From: Balneolaceae bacterium
GTDB taxonomy: Bacteria; Bacteroidota; Rhodothermia; Balneolales; Balneolaceae
DNA: 64,000 nt
Reading direction: 5' to 3'
Assembly (NCBI GenBank): GCA_017643365.1
Contig: JAEPNO010000007.1
Coordinates: 62,001-126,000 of the forward strand
Of this stretch, positions 43,503 through 53,494 are shown in pieces; positions within the stretch are counted from its first letter, which is position 1; each line of letters opens with the position of its first letter. Made by a program: the position numbers and the translations under genes. Below the pieces are notes generated by a model. That model was not told where the DNA came from. It ran no database searches and was given only the letters and a program-made list of their open reading frames with translations.

Positions 43503-44923
43503 TTAAAGCCAAGACCAATTCCCATTCGATTTGGCTCTGCTTCAATGGCATCATAAGCTACGCTAAAATTTGCACTTATATTTTCAGAATACTGATACGA
43601 GATTGCAACATTTGAACTAAAAATGTTCTTCTGTAATGTGTCTCGGGGGTAGGCATCTTCGAGTAAAATCTTAGGTTTACCTAAACATCTCCGGTTCTCA
43701 TCTATCAGAATATCATCGCAAGTACCGTAATTTCTGGAGAAGGTCCCCAATATTTGAATTGCCATTTTATTTGATGGAGATAACTCAAGTCCCACCGATT
43801 GTGCTACCAAAACGTTATTGGTGATTGAATTGGTGGACTCATCATACTTAATCAAGGGTACACCAATAACATAACCTTGGTTCGTCCACCCCGATTGATA
43901 CAAATAATGGTGATAGTAGTCTGCACGTCCATCCGGTTGGCTGATTTTAGAATCCTGCCGAATGGTATACACATAATCGTAGCGTAGTCGGGTTAAAAAC
44001 GGGCGCTTTTTAAGATGAATATCAAAACTCCACTGCCCATCCCAAGCACTTCGGTACGTTGCCCCCGGAATATCTTCGATATAAAACAATCGTGTTATTT
44101 TCATGTCGAGTTTTTCACTATCCCAAAGAATACCGTAATCGTAGGCAGCAATGGTATTCCCCAAAGCATTGATACGTTCTGCATCAACGGTTGAGTTTTC
44201 ACTAGCACCCCTGGCAAAAACTACTCTCAAATAATCGTTAAAACTTTGGGGCATCTTTCCAATATCAGGATTTGTACCTCCCCACATTGCATTATGAATG
44301 ATTCCACCTACCAGTTTCAAAGGCGATAAATCAATTTGGAGATACAGAAACTTAGAATGTAAAAGTGCGTTTTCAACATATCGGTCGTCTTCGAACCAAA
44401 AATGACTAATTCCAACATGATATCGAAAATAGCCTTGTGCCAGTGGAAATGAATTGAATTGTGTAGTTCCGGCTGAAGCACCGACGAGAGCCCCGGCATT
44501 CCTGCTTTTCATCATCGAGCCAACTGCCAGCACTCCGTCATTCAAACCTTGGGTTTCATAAAATCGGCCTATTTTTGCCCCAATTTTCTCATACTGAACA
44601 TCAACATAAAGCTGAGAGATATTCAACGAATGATCAACTCCATTCGATAATGTGAGGTCGGCGCCTGAATTGATTCTGAACTTTCCATAATCAGAAATAT
44701 AGGGGCGATAAACTACATCCTGAATCAGAGATACGCCCTTTTCATTAACTTTCCCACGTTGATTTGCCCACATCCAAAAAGGTAATTTACCCGATGAAAG
44801 TGGGGCGAAAACACGGGATTCAAAAGTTAATCGATCGCGACTTGATTGAGCGAAAAGTTCATTATTAACACTAAATGCGGATATCAGGAATAATACTCCA
44901 ATCGAAATCCGAATACCCATCAT
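43469..44923 (-). CDS. Wzi-family capsule assembly outer-membrane protein
   Basis: Outer-membrane beta-barrel of 484 residues related to Wzi, which attaches capsule polysaccharide to the surface. The signal peptide ends ELFAQ near residue 25. Typical Wzi landmarks are PFWMWANQRG, ISQLYVDVQYEKIGAKIGRF, NSFPLAQGYFRYHV, HNAMWGGTNPDIGK and a barrel-ending aromatic-rich C-terminus. It lies 9 bp downstream of a GT-A-type transferase gene and faces a GT4 gene, overlapping it by 34 bp. It supports the view that this region makes a capsule or exopolysaccharide. Confidence 0.88.
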   Translation of the reverse strand: MMGIRISIGVLFLISAFSVNNELFAQSSRDRLTFESRVFAPLSSGKLPFWMWANQRGKVNEKGVSLIQDVVYRPYISDYGKFRINSGADLTLSNGVDHSLNISQLYVDVQYEKIGAKIGRFYETQGLNDGVLAVGSMMKSRNAGALVGASAGTTQFNSFPLAQGYFRYHVGISHFWFEDDRYVENALLHSKFLYLQIDLSPLKLVGGIIHNAMWGGTNPDIGKMPQSFNDYLRVVFARGASENSTVDAERINALGNTIAAYDYGILWDSEKLDMKITRLFYIEDIPGATYRSAWDGQWSFDIHLKKRPFLTRLRYDYVYTIRQDSKISQPDGRADYYHHYLYQSGWTNQGYVIGVPLIKYDESTNSITNNVLVAQSVGLELSPSNKMAIQILGTFSRNYGTCDDILIDENRRCLGKPKILLEDAYPRDTLQKNIFSSNVAISYQYSENISANFSVAYDAIEAEPNRMGIGLGFNYRIWPSSKSE

Positions 44924-44932
44924 ACGTGAATG

Positions 44933-45955
44933 TTATTTAGCTTCAAAATAGCTCGACTTACCGGCTGATGGTTTGGCTCCATCAACGATAGTAAGGCGTT
45001 TCCAAACGTATTCTGCGAATTTGTAGAACGGTTCTTTTTGGTGATACCATCCAAAATGTAAACAGTAAGGAGTCGTCCACATGTGATCGCCTTTACCGGG
45101 CATTAATCCAAAAATACTGATTAAGAGCGATCGTAATTTCTCTGATTTCAATCCGCGGAAAGAATACACAAAGTCGTTGCAGTAGTATTTACACTTCACA
45201 TATTGATACTCGTCGTCGTGTTCGGTTAAATCTGCGATATAATCCAACTGTGGACTTTCATGCCCTTGCAACCAAGGGTAAATTGGAATATTTAGCTTGC
45301 TCATTGCCATGGCAAGGCTCCATTCGCAGGATTCCATTGTACGGCCATGTTCCATTTTTCGGCTACGGAAATGAGTTTCGTCTTTCCGATCGAGCATCTC
45401 CCCTGCTAATTCACAAACATGCTTTGTGGTTTCGTAATCGGCAGCGTACATAATGCCAGACTGTACTCTGCTTAGATAGGTAAGGCCAAATTTTTTAAGG
45501 GTCTTTTTTCTGCGACCGGTAAATACATCGATCAAAAATGAGATTCCTTTTGGTGCCCCAAAAAAACTATCGGAAACGAGATTTCCCGTAATCGTAAACT
45601 CAAATTTTTCTAACGACGACCACAGTGTTTCCGGATCTTTACACCAAACAATATCGCTGTCGAGATACATATTTTCTTCGAAAAACATGTACTTGTGCAC
45701 GTTGTGCTTAAAACCGACAATCGATGCGTGTTCCTCAGGTAGAGGATGAATTACATCAAAAAGATGAGCCAAACCTTGTTCATCTAAAATCTTTCGTTGC
45801 TTGTCGCTGCAAGCAAGTGCAACGGGTCTGCTCTGATCGTATCTGCGAAGTGTAATTACAGAAGCGATTGTGTGTTTTAGATATTTAGGATGCCCGTAGC
45901 TAACGTAAACGTAGCCCTGCTTTCCTTTCTTTTCTTTAATTAATGATGTAAGCAC
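44933..45955 (-). CDS. GT-A-type glycosyltransferase-like protein
   Basis: A 340-residue protein that looks like a GT-A-fold transferase. Features are a Rossmann-like opening (GYVYVSYGHPKYLKHTIASV), MYLDSDIVW with a DxD-like metal site, and a later SGIMYAADYETTKHV acceptor-side segment. It shares this pattern with GT8-type and related enzymes; the exact family is uncertain. No signal peptide or membrane helix is seen, so it works in the cytoplasm. The Wzi gene follows 9 bp later on the same strand, and it probably belongs to the capsule functions of this region. Confidence 0.7.
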   Translation of the reverse strand: MLTSLIKEKKGKQGYVYVSYGHPKYLKHTIASVITLRRYDQSRPVALACSDKQRKILDEQGLAHLFDVIHPLPEEHASIVGFKHNVHKYMFFEENMYLDSDIVWCKDPETLWSSLEKFEFTITGNLVSDSFFGAPKGISFLIDVFTGRRKKTLKKFGLTYLSRVQSGIMYAADYETTKHVCELAGEMLDRKDETHFRSRKMEHGRTMESCEWSLAMAMSKLNIPIYPWLQGHESPQLDYIADLTEHDDEYQYVKCKYYCNDFVYSFRGLKSEKLRSLLISIFGLMPGKGDHMWTTPYCLHFGWYHQKEPFYKFAEYVWKRLTIVDGAKPSAGKSSYFEAK

Positions 45956-46011
45956 CGTCAGTAATTTTTGCGCTAAAGATACGGTTAATACGGGCGGAAT
46001 AAAAGATTCGC

Positions 46012-46605
46012 TTAAGCTCTGGCCGCTCGTTTACGTAAACTTTCCATCAAAGCATCAAAACCACGACGGGCAATAATTCGCTGAAATTGGCGATGATATG
46101 ACTCCGCTGTGTAAACATCGTCGATGCTCATATCGATAATTACCCATTCACCGTCTTTCCATTTCATCTTGTAGTTAACAGGAGTACGTACATCGTCAAG
46201 TTCTGCCATGGTTTGAACCAAGGCATCTTCACCTTCAATCTCAATTTCGTTGTAGCTAACCTCTGCTCGATAAATATCTAACTTGGTAAGCGAGTTATCG
46301 CGAATAATGGTTGAGAATAAATCAACAAACTCTTTTCGGCTTTCCTCCGAAATCTCTTCGTAAGTATCATCCAGTGCTGTTTTCGACATCGCTTCGAAAT
46401 CAATGATTCCGTTAATTATCGTTTTGAGCGTTTCGCGTTGTTCGTCGCTATATTCGCTGCCCTCAGGGCCTAAAATCTCTTTAATTTCTGCGTCACGTTC
46501 TTCCAAAAGTGATTGGATTCCTGCTGCGTCCGTTTGAGCAGTGACATTCATTGCCATTCCGGCAATCATAAAAGTGAACATAAACAGGGTTATAAATCGT
46601 CTCAT
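46012..46605 (-). CDS. MlaC/Ttg2D-like periplasmic phospholipid-binding protein
   Basis: Periplasmic protein of 197 residues with signal peptide ending NVTAQ near residue 24. It matches MlaC: IINGIIDFEAMSKTAL, then EFVDLFSTIIRDNSLTKL, VNYKMKWKDGEWVIIDMSID and the C-terminal SYHRQFQRIIARRGFDAL. MlaC shuttles phospholipids between outer and inner membranes to keep outer-membrane asymmetry. The MlaEF permease genes are not in the window. It follows a TolC-family gene by 16 bp on the same strand, so they are likely cotranscribed. Confidence 0.88.
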   Translation of the reverse strand: MRRFITLFMFTFMIAGMAMNVTAQTDAAGIQSLLEERDAEIKEILGPEGSEYSDEQRETLKTIINGIIDFEAMSKTALDDTYEEISEESRKEFVDLFSTIIRDNSLTKLDIYRAEVSYNEIEIEGEDALVQTMAELDDVRTPVNYKMKWKDGEWVIIDMSIDDVYTAESYHRQFQRIIARRGFDALMESLRKRAARA

Positions 46606-46621
46606 AAATCCTCTAATTATT

Positions 46622-47995
46622 TTATTGATCTAACCGATGAGTTAACGGGAGTCCTGCCGATTTATTTAGTTTAACCATCGCAGTGTTGAACTCAAAAATA
46701 CTTTGTTTTTCAACCAATCGAAGTTCCAATTCCTGCTTTACTGCATCAATCAAATCCTTTGAGTCTCCAAAACCCAAATCGTAGTCTAATTGTTCGGCTC
46801 GTAGCCATTCTTTTGCAATTTGGAGGGCTTCATCGGTACGTTCAACCTTAGCTTTTGCTACCGCAGCTGTTCTATATGCTTCGTTCAATTCAAGTATGAT
46901 TCCATCAGTTGCAGCATCCTCAAGAAATTCTAATCGACGAACTTCCAGTCTGCTGCGCTTCAAATTTGTTTTAGCCTGGAAGAAGTTCAAGTTTTGTCGG
47001 ATTGTTAATCCAACGGCTGTATTAAATGTGTTTTCCGGGGTTTGAATAAACGGGTTTGGTTGTCTTGGCCGAATTGGAGTACTCGCAAATGTGGTGGTAA
47101 AACCCAAGTACAAACCCGGTAGATTTTGAGCTTTTAGCGATCCTATATACGTTTTGAGTGCATCTCTACCGAAGCTAATAGCTTTCAATTCCGGTCGATT
47201 TACAATTGCAGAGTTTTGATAAAAATCGAGTTCGGATAATTGATCTTCAATAGGATCTAAAAATCGAACGGAAGGCTCATAAATGGTACCGTCCTCATTT
47301 CTTAATGCATACTCCCAAGATTTCTTTACAAATAACAGGCTTTGTTTTACCTCTTCTCGCTGAATACCGAATTGTGCTTTAAACACTCGAAACTTGAACA
47401 TATCCGACTCATCGAGTTCAGCAGGATCGTCTTCCTCTTGCTTTTTCATCGCACGTTCAATCTGATCCATTTTATCTTCGGCATCTTTCAATAATCGCTC
47501 TATCTCAAGCGCTAAGATGTAACTGTAATACAGTTCATTTAACAGAACTTTGGTTTCTTCTTTCGTGGCCTCTGATTGTTGCTGCACTCCTTTGATCGCT
47601 AATTCAGCAGCATTCACAGCTTTACCAACTGCTCCCCAGGTAAAAATCGGTTGCACCCCGGAAATTCTTAATCGTGTAAATAACCCAAAATTCGTCCAAT
47701 CGTTACGTGCTTCCGGGTCTAAATAAATACTCTCTTCCGGTTGTCCGTTTGGAGATGTTACACCGGGCACCAGCGCGTGTTCAGATCGAAAGCTTAAGCT
47801 GGGTAAAAACCGCTGATCTTGGGCAAGCTGTTTACGGTTTTCGGCAAGGCGAACATCAACTTCAGAGACTTTAACCTGTCCGGCGTTTTCAAGTGCCTTA
47901 TTAAGAAATTCTTCTAACGATATGGATAAAGTATCCTGTGCTTGAACAGGAATTAGAAATGCGATGAATAAAAAGAGAGCCAAAAAGTATTTCAT
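46622..47995 (-). CDS. TolC-family outer-membrane efflux protein
   Basis: Outer-membrane factor of 457 residues forming a trimeric barrel and periplasmic alpha-tunnel. The signal peptide ends PVQAQ near residue 20. Two long coiled-coil repeats are visible around IKGVQQQSEATKEETKVLL and NLKRSRLEVRRLEFLED, and the second half ends with ELNEAYRTAAVAKAKVER and QELELRLVEKQ. No adaptor or pump gene is adjacent, so its partners are elsewhere; MlaC follows 16 bp downstream. Confidence 0.88.
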   Translation of the reverse strand: MKYFLALFLFIAFLIPVQAQDTLSISLEEFLNKALENAGQVKVSEVDVRLAENRKQLAQDQRFLPSLSFRSEHALVPGVTSPNGQPEESIYLDPEARNDWTNFGLFTRLRISGVQPIFTWGAVGKAVNAAELAIKGVQQQSEATKEETKVLLNELYYSYILALEIERLLKDAEDKMDQIERAMKKQEEDDPAELDESDMFKFRVFKAQFGIQREEVKQSLLFVKKSWEYALRNEDGTIYEPSVRFLDPIEDQLSELDFYQNSAIVNRPELKAISFGRDALKTYIGSLKAQNLPGLYLGFTTTFASTPIRPRQPNPFIQTPENTFNTAVGLTIRQNLNFFQAKTNLKRSRLEVRRLEFLEDAATDGIILELNEAYRTAAVAKAKVERTDEALQIAKEWLRAEQLDYDLGFGDSKDLIDAVKQELELRLVEKQSIFEFNTAMVKLNKSAGLPLTHRLDQ

Positions 47996-48050
47996 ACTAA
48001 TGATTGGTGAATATCGCAGTGAACGTATAATGTATTGGTTTATTTAAACA

Positions 48051-48076
48051 AAAATAGCCCCAATTGGGGCTATTTT
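48051..48076. terminator. Terminator after tRNA-Ser and the ATP synthase genes
   Basis: AAAATAGCCCC (48051-48061) and GGGGCTATTTT (48066-48076) form a perfect 11-bp stem with a 4-nt loop. It lies 5 bp beyond the 3' end of the tRNA on the minus strand and ends the long minus-strand unit. Confidence 0.85.
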
Positions 48077-48080
48077 AATG

Positions 48081-48167
48081 CGGAGAGTGAGGGATTCGAA
48101 CCCCCGGAGACCGTGAAGCCTCAACGGTTTTCAAGACCGCCGCATTCGACCACTCTGCCAACTCTCC
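48081..48167 (-). tRNA. tRNA-Ser(UGA)
   Basis: An 87-nt class II tRNA. GGAGAGT pairs with ACTCTCC in the acceptor stem, with discriminator G. The anticodon loop CTTGAAA gives anticodon TGA. A long variable arm (CCGTTGAGGCTTCACGG region) and the GGTTCGAATCC T-loop are typical of serine tRNA. CCA is not encoded. It lies 6 bp after the atpG stop on the same strand and is probably processed from the same transcript. Confidence 0.97.
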
Positions 48168-48173
48168 AATAAG

Positions 48174-49058
48174 TTAAGAATCTGAAAGTGCTTGAGCTCC
48201 GGATACAATTTCCGAAATCTCTGTGGTGATAGCACTTTGTCGAGCTTGGTTGTATTTCAATCTGAGTTCGCGTTCTAAATCTTTCGCGTTTTCAGTTGCA
48301 CTGTCCATTGCCGACATTCTTGCGCCTTGTTCTGCAGCGTTTGATTCTAGTACTGCTTTCCATAATTGCATGTTTAAATGCAGTGGTAAAAGCTGATCCA
48401 GAATCGCTGAAGAATCAGGCTCGAAAAGATAATCAATTGTTTCTTTAGAATCATCACCAGAAATCGTTTCTGGGTTGATTGGTAAAACTTTTTCGATTTT
48501 TCTATTCTGAGCAATTACAGAACGGAATTCGTTGAACGCAATAAACACTTCATCATAAGTTCCATCTACAAATTGCTCTGTAGCATTACTCATAATCGCT
48601 GAAGTTTTATCGTACTCAAGTGAGTCGAAAAAACCCGGAAATTTTTCAACAACATTATACTTTCTTTTCGAAAAATAGGCAGTTGCTTTCTTTCCTATCG
48701 TCACCAAACCTAAAGTTCCGTTTTCACGGTGTTCGATTAGATTCTTCTCGATGTATTTTTCTATTTCTTTAAACAGATTGTTATTAAATCCACCGCATAA
48801 TCCACGATCTGAAGCTACAATGATCATCAACACATTGTTTACTTCATCAACCGGACGCATGAGTTTGTTATCAACTGATGAACTGCCAACTAATCGCCCT
48901 ACTACATCCTGAATTTTAGCTGCGTAAGGACGAGTTTGAACCATACGGTCTTGCGCCTTACGTAACTTTGCTGCAGCTACCATCTTCATTGCTTTGGTAA
49001 TCTGCTGCGTATTGTTTACAGAACCTATTCTGTTTCGTATGTCCCGTAAATTAGCCAT
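48174..49058 (-). CDS. atpG: ATP synthase F1 gamma subunit
   Basis: Central rotor stalk of F1 ATP synthase, 294 residues. The two conserved ends are present: RNRIGSVNNTQQITKAMKMV and AAAKLRKAQ at the N-terminus and LRLKYNQARQSAITTEISEIV at the C-terminus, which form the coiled coil turning inside alpha3beta3. LCGGFNN is the conserved mid-domain motif. It is the last structural gene of the operon, 3 bp after atpA, and is followed by tRNA-Ser. Confidence 0.97.
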   Translation of the reverse strand: MANLRDIRNRIGSVNNTQQITKAMKMVAAAKLRKAQDRMVQTRPYAAKIQDVVGRLVGSSSVDNKLMRPVDEVNNVLMIIVASDRGLCGGFNNNLFKEIEKYIEKNLIEHRENGTLGLVTIGKKATAYFSKRKYNVVEKFPGFFDSLEYDKTSAIMSNATEQFVDGTYDEVFIAFNEFRSVIAQNRKIEKVLPINPETISGDDSKETIDYLFEPDSSAILDQLLPLHLNMQLWKAVLESNAAEQGARMSAMDSATENAKDLERELRLKYNQARQSAITTEISEIVSGAQALSDS

Positions 49059-49061
49059 GGA

Positions 49062-50678
49062 TTAAACTTCCTTTGCTGCCAAAAGTTGATCAATTACATG
49101 ATTTGCAGTCTCAACAATCTGTGCTCCAAATTCATCACTTAACACGCCTGAAGATGCAAGTGCTGCCATTTCCTGGCTGTATTTTGCGCCTACCGTTTCA
49201 AGGAACTGAGCTTGGAACTCACCAATACTGGATACCGGAAGTTTATCCAATAATCCAACATTGTTAACTTTTAGAAGCACAATTTCTTGCTCAACCGGTA
49301 GCGGTTGGTACACATCTTGCTTCAATAGCTCTACAGTACGCTCACCTTTTCTAAGTTGAGCTTGTGTAGAAGCATCAAGATCTGAACCGAACTTAGCAAA
49401 AGCTTCTAGTTCTCGGTACTGCGCTAAATCTAGCTTTAGCGTACCGGATAATTTCTTCATTGATTTTACCTGTGCAGAACCACCTACACGAGATACCGAG
49501 GTTCCTACATCAATTGCAGGACGAATACCTTGGTTGAATAAATCGGTATCAAGGAAAATCTGGCCATCCGTAATAGAAATTACGTTGGTTGGAATATATG
49601 CTGACACATCACCAGCTTGAGTTTCGATAATAGGAAGTGCTGTTAAAGATCCACCACCTTTAACCAATGGACGCAATTCATCAGGAATGTTGTTCATTGA
49701 TTGCGCTACGCCGTCATCATCAATAATCTTAGCAGCACGCTCTAATAAACGACTGTGCAAGTAGAATACATCACCAGGATATGCTTCACGTCCCGGAGGG
49801 CGTTTTAGAAGCAGTGAAAGTTCGCGATATGCAACAGCTTGTTTCGATAAATCATCATAAATAACCAAAGCGTGTCGACCTGTATCACGGAAAAATTCAC
49901 CAACTGCGGCACCAGTGAATGGGGCTATGTATTGCATTGGTGCTGCTGCAGAAGCAGGTGCAGTAACAATTACAGAGTACTCCATCGCACCTGTTTGTTC
50001 TAACACTTGCATAATACCGGCAACGGTAGATGCTTTTTGACCTACAGCTACATAAATACAAATAACCGGTTTGTCAGAATTTTGAGTTGCTTTCTGATTG
50101 ATGATAGTATCAATTGCAACCGAAGTCTTACCGGTTTGGCGATCACCAATAATTAACTCACGCTGGCCACGACCAATAGGGATTAACGAATCAATCGCTT
50201 TGATACCGGTTTGAAGTGGTTCTGTTACCGGCTCACGATAAATTACACCTGGTGCTTTCCTTTCAAGAGGAAGACGAACAGTTTTTCCTAGAATCGGACC
50301 TTTACCATCAACAGGATTACCAAGCGGATCGATTACACGACCAAGAAGACCATCACCTACATTAACAGAAGCAATATCTTTGGTTCGTTTTACAGTTTGA
50401 CCTTCCTCTACGGCACTGGCAGAACCAAATAATACGATACCTACATTGTCCTCTTCGAGGTTAAGTACCATACCGGTTACTGGGTTGCCGTCCTCATCTT
50501 TTGAATCGGGTAAAGTTACAAGCTCGCCTGCTTGCACTTTAGAAAGACCATATACGCGTGCGATACCATCTCCTACTTCGAGTACGGTACCCACATCATA
50601 TACATCTGCTTCATTCTCGAAACTTGATAATTGCTTGCGTAAAATGGCTGAAACTTCGTCGGGTCTGACTTGGCTCAT
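49062..50678 (-). CDS. atpA: ATP synthase F1 alpha subunit
   Basis: Non-catalytic nucleotide-binding subunit of F1, 538 residues, slightly longer than the usual 500-525. The Walker A loop is GDRQTGKTS. The conserved VGQKASTVA and the [17 protein letters not shown] Walker B region follow, then [23 protein letters not shown] (in two adjoining blocks) and [13 protein letters not shown], which carries the arginine finger for the beta active site. It starts with [13 protein letters not shown]. The matching beta subunit gene is absent from this window. Confidence 0.98.
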   Translation of the reverse strand: MSQVRPDEVSAILRKQLSSFENEADVYDVGTVLEVGDGIARVYGLSKVQAGELVTLPDSKDEDGNPVTGMVLNLEEDNVGIVLFGSASAVEEGQTVKRTKDIASVNVGDGLLGRVIDPLGNPVDGKGPILGKTVRLPLERKAPGVIYREPVTEPLQTGIKAIDSLIPIGRGQRELIIGDRQTGKTSVAIDTIINQKATQNSDKPVICIYVAVGQKASTVAGIMQVLEQTGAMEYSVIVTAPASAAAPMQYIAPFTGAAVGEFFRDTGRHALVIYDDLSKQAVAYRELSLLLKRPPGREAYPGDVFYLHSRLLERAAKIIDDDGVAQSMNNIPDELRPLVKGGGSLTALPIIETQAGDVSAYIPTNVISITDGQIFLDTDLFNQGIRPAIDVGTSVSRVGGSAQVKSMKKLSGTLKLDLAQYRELEAFAKFGSDLDASTQAQLRKGERTVELLKQDVYQPLPVEQEIVLLKVNNVGLLDKLPVSSIGEFQAQFLETVGAKYSQEMAALASSGVLSDEFGAQIVETANHVIDQLLAAKEV

Positions 50679-50700
50679 TGTATTTATATACTAAGTCGTT

Positions 50701-51255
50701 CTAGTTCAATTCTATTGTATTATCAAGCAATCGTTCTTCTAATTGCTCAATCTTGTGCTTGATAGTTCCGTCGATAACGGTGTCTTCAATTTTAACTAAC
50801 AAACCACCTTTTAAATCTTCCTGCACTGTAGCAGTAAGATTTACAATTTTAGAGGTTGTTGTCTCAAGCACAGTTTTTAACTCTTTAACCTGTTTATCGG
50901 TTAGTTTTTTTGCTGATCGAACTTCTACCTCAATAATTCCGGCGTACTCATTGTACTGGGTAATAAATGATTTAGAAATTTGATGCAAAATAGCAGCACG
51001 TTCTTTAGATGCCACAAGATTAACAAACTGCATAGTAAGAGCAGAAATATGCTCTTTAAACAAAGCAGAAAGTGCTTCTTTCTTTACTGATGGCTTGATG
51101 ATCGGGCTCCTGAGAAATTTTACAAGTTCCTTAGAATCATCGATGGTGCTATCAATAAATTGTACATCACTAAGTGTAGCCTCAACCGACTTTTGCTCTT
51201 TACTAAGTTCAAGCAAAGCGATCGCATATCTTCTGGCTGCTTTAGAAACTAACAT
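50701..51255 (-). CDS. atpH: ATP synthase F1 delta subunit
   Basis: Peripheral stalk subunit that joins F1 alpha to the b subunit, 184 residues. It opens with KAARRYAIALLELSKEQ, the conserved first helix, and ends with the C-terminal strands LKGGLLVKIEDTVIDGTIKHK, given in family form as GG.....I.D..iDgS...+L. It lies between atpF and atpA with short spacers (11 bp and 22 bp), in the standard order. Confidence 0.95.
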   Translation of the reverse strand: MLVSKAARRYAIALLELSKEQKSVEATLSDVQFIDSTIDDSKELVKFLRSPIIKPSVKKEALSALFKEHISALTMQFVNLVASKERAAILHQISKSFITQYNEYAGIIEVEVRSAKKLTDKQVKELKTVLETTTSKIVNLTATVQEDLKGGLLVKIEDTVIDGTIKHKIEQLEERLLDNTIELN

Positions 51256-51266
51256 TCGTTGTTAGG

Positions 51267-51782
51267 TTAGTTGTTTGAGAGGTCGGTAATAAACTTATCG
51301 ACCAGTTTGCTGTTCTTCTTCTCGTCGAGTTCCTCATCCAAAATCATGGAAGCAGACTGAATGGCAAGTCGAGCAACTTCTTCTCTTAATTCAGATAAAG
51401 CTTGTTTCTTATCTTGCTCAATTGTGTTTTTAGCCTGCTCAATGATTTGTGTCGCCTCGTCTTTGGCTTTAGAAATCCGCTCGGTGCGAAGAAGCTCAGC
51501 TTCCTCTAATGCCTCTTTGCGAATTTGCTGCGCCTTAGCTTCGGCTTCTCGTAAAGCTTTCTCATTATCCTTAGAAATTTCTTCAGCACGGGCCAAGGCC
51601 TTTTCTGCTGATTCTAAAGAATCTTTGATTTTTGCTTCACGTTCGTTGAGCGACTTCATGATTGGCGGCACCGCATACTTCATCATTACCAACAAGAATA
51701 TTATCATGGATATAAGTATCCACAAAGCAAATCCCGTGTTAAAAGAAAGTAAGCCGCCTCCGCCTGCTAAAAGGAAAGTCAT
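51267..51782 (-). CDS. atpF: ATP synthase Fo b subunit
   Basis: Peripheral stalk subunit of 171 residues. One transmembrane helix near the N-terminus (FALWILISMIIFLLVMM) is followed by a long charged coiled coil (about residues 45-155), with PPIMKSLNEREAKIKDSLE as the hinge. A glycine-rich stretch at residues 7-10 precedes the membrane helix. Standard position between atpE and atpH. Confidence 0.96.
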   Translation of the reverse strand: MTFLLAGGGGLLSFNTGFALWILISMIIFLLVMMKYAVPPIMKSLNEREAKIKDSLESAEKALARAEEISKDNEKALREAEAKAQQIRKEALEEAELLRTERISKAKDEATQIIEQAKNTIEQDKKQALSELREEVARLAIQSASMILDEELDEKKNSKLVDKFITDLSNN

Positions 51783-51800
51783 TTCAGGGTAATTTTAAAA

Positions 51801-52031
<231 letters not shown>

Positions 52032-52064
52032 TTATTGTTATGGTTATTTAAGTGTTTTAAAATC

Positions 52065-53123
52065 TTATGCTGCGTGATCTGCGGCATGCTCTTCATGATG
52101 GTGCTCTTCAGCGGCCATCCCAATAAATACTGCGGTTAGAAGAGTAAAAATATATGCTTGTAATAAGGCAACAAATGTCTTTAGTGCGTAAAGTACAACC
52201 GTTAATGAAACAGAGAATATACTTACGCTGTATCCGGCAACGGTTCCAAAGAAGTCAGCAAAAATGAAGATCAAACCTAAAATTGAAATGATCATAATTT
52301 TACCTGACAACATGTTGGCAAACAATCGAATTGCCAATGCAAACGGTTTAGTAAATAAACCAAGAATCTCTACCGGAGTTAAAATCAATCGAATTGGTGT
52401 TGGTACGCCAGGGAACCAAAATACATGCTCCCAATGGTCTTTAGTTCCGCTAAACTGTATTACAAAGAAACTAATTACTGCTAACGTGGCTGTTACTGTT
52501 AAATCAGCAGTTGCTGTTGCAGCCCATGGCAACAACCCAAACAAGTTCATAAATGCGATACCCATAAAAACCGTAAACAAATAAGGTACGTATTTATCAG
52601 CCTTATGCCCTTCAATATTCGCACGAACAACTTCATCGCGAATGAATACAAAAAATACTTCAAATAGATTCTGGAATGCGCCTTTTGGCTCAACATCTCT
52701 ACCAAAACCTTTCTTATAACGGTTAGACATGGCAATTGTCAACATCACCGCAAATAGCATCGACATCCAGAAATAAACCAAATGCGAAGTTATAGACATA
52801 TCGAGTTTAATACTTCCACTCACCGGCGTTAAAACATGATCAACATCCTCGAACAAACCAGATTCAATTGCCTTTTTAGAACTTAAGAATGCACTAAACT
52901 GAGAAGCACCTTCTGCATCTTCCCAAAAAATTAAACGTGGCAAATAAATCTTACCACCATTTATAAATTTCGGAACTTTAAAGTAGTCGTGATCGGCTAC
53001 GGTTCCCATTACATCAATTACAGGTTCCTCGCTTTCAGAATTGGCGTCTGCTGCAAATAAATGTGAGGTACTGATTGATAAAAAAAGAAGTGTAAGAAAC
53101 AGGCGACGGATTGTCTGAAACAT
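52065..53123 (-). CDS. atpB: ATP synthase Fo a subunit
   Basis: Membrane stator subunit of 352 residues that forms the proton half-channels. The essential Arg is in ALAIRLFANMLSGK. It is longer than Escherichia coli subunit a because of an N-terminal extension of about 110 residues that begins with a cleavable-looking signal (LFLTLLFLSISTSHLFA), a form seen in Bacteroidota. The C-terminus is His/Glu-rich (EEHHHEEHAADHAA). The start touches the last base of the upstream AtpI-like gene. Confidence 0.95.
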   Translation of the reverse strand: MFQTIRRLFLTLLFLSISTSHLFAADANSESEEPVIDVMGTVADHDYFKVPKFINGGKIYLPRLIFWEDAEGASQFSAFLSSKKAIESGLFEDVDHVLTPVSGSIKLDMSITSHLVYFWMSMLFAVMLTIAMSNRYKKGFGRDVEPKGAFQNLFEVFFVFIRDEVVRANIEGHKADKYVPYLFTVFMGIAFMNLFGLLPWAATATADLTVTATLAVISFFVIQFSGTKDHWEHVFWFPGVPTPIRLILTPVEILGLFTKPFALAIRLFANMLSGKIMIISILGLIFIFADFFGTVAGYSVSIFSVSLTVVLYALKTFVALLQAYIFTLLTAVFIGMAAEEHHHEEHAADHAA

Positions 53124-53494
53124 TATACGGTATTACTTCCCTTTTCGAGGATTTTGTTGATGAAAATAATTTCTGTTATAGAATGACAAAGATAGGAAAT
53201 AATGAAACTAACTGTAAAGTAGATTTCATCAATTTTTGTTGCCCCATAGATAATTATTAAAACGATGATGATGCCCACAAATCGTGCGAACAGAGTGCCC
53301 CAAAATACGTTCATAAATGTATTGTCGTTTAGTTTCCATGTGCGTTCTAACGCAACTACACTTACAAAAACAAATACAAAACTGATTAAATACCCGAAAA
53401 AAATATCTACAACATGTGCGCGTGGGATTAAAAATCCTGCTACACCATAAATAATTAAAAGCGGAATCTGAGCAAGAAAGTAAGATCTGATCAT
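53123..53494 (-). CDS. AtpI-like membrane protein of the ATP synthase operon
   Basis: A 123-residue protein with four hydrophobic helices, in the position usually taken by atpI. Its stop and the atpB start share one base and its start overlaps the AtpZ stop (ATGA), so it is translationally coupled on both sides. The sequence (FLAQIPLLIIYGVAGFLIP and following helices) fits the loose ATP-synthase-I pattern, whose members assist assembly of the c-ring in other bacteria. Family assignment rests mainly on size, topology and position. Confidence 0.65.
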   Translation of the reverse strand: MIRSYFLAQIPLLIIYGVAGFLIPRAHVVDIFFGYLISFVFVFVSVVALERTWKLNDNTFMNVFWGTLFARFVGIIIVLIIIYGATKIDEIYFTVSFIISYLCHSITEIIFINKILEKGSNTV

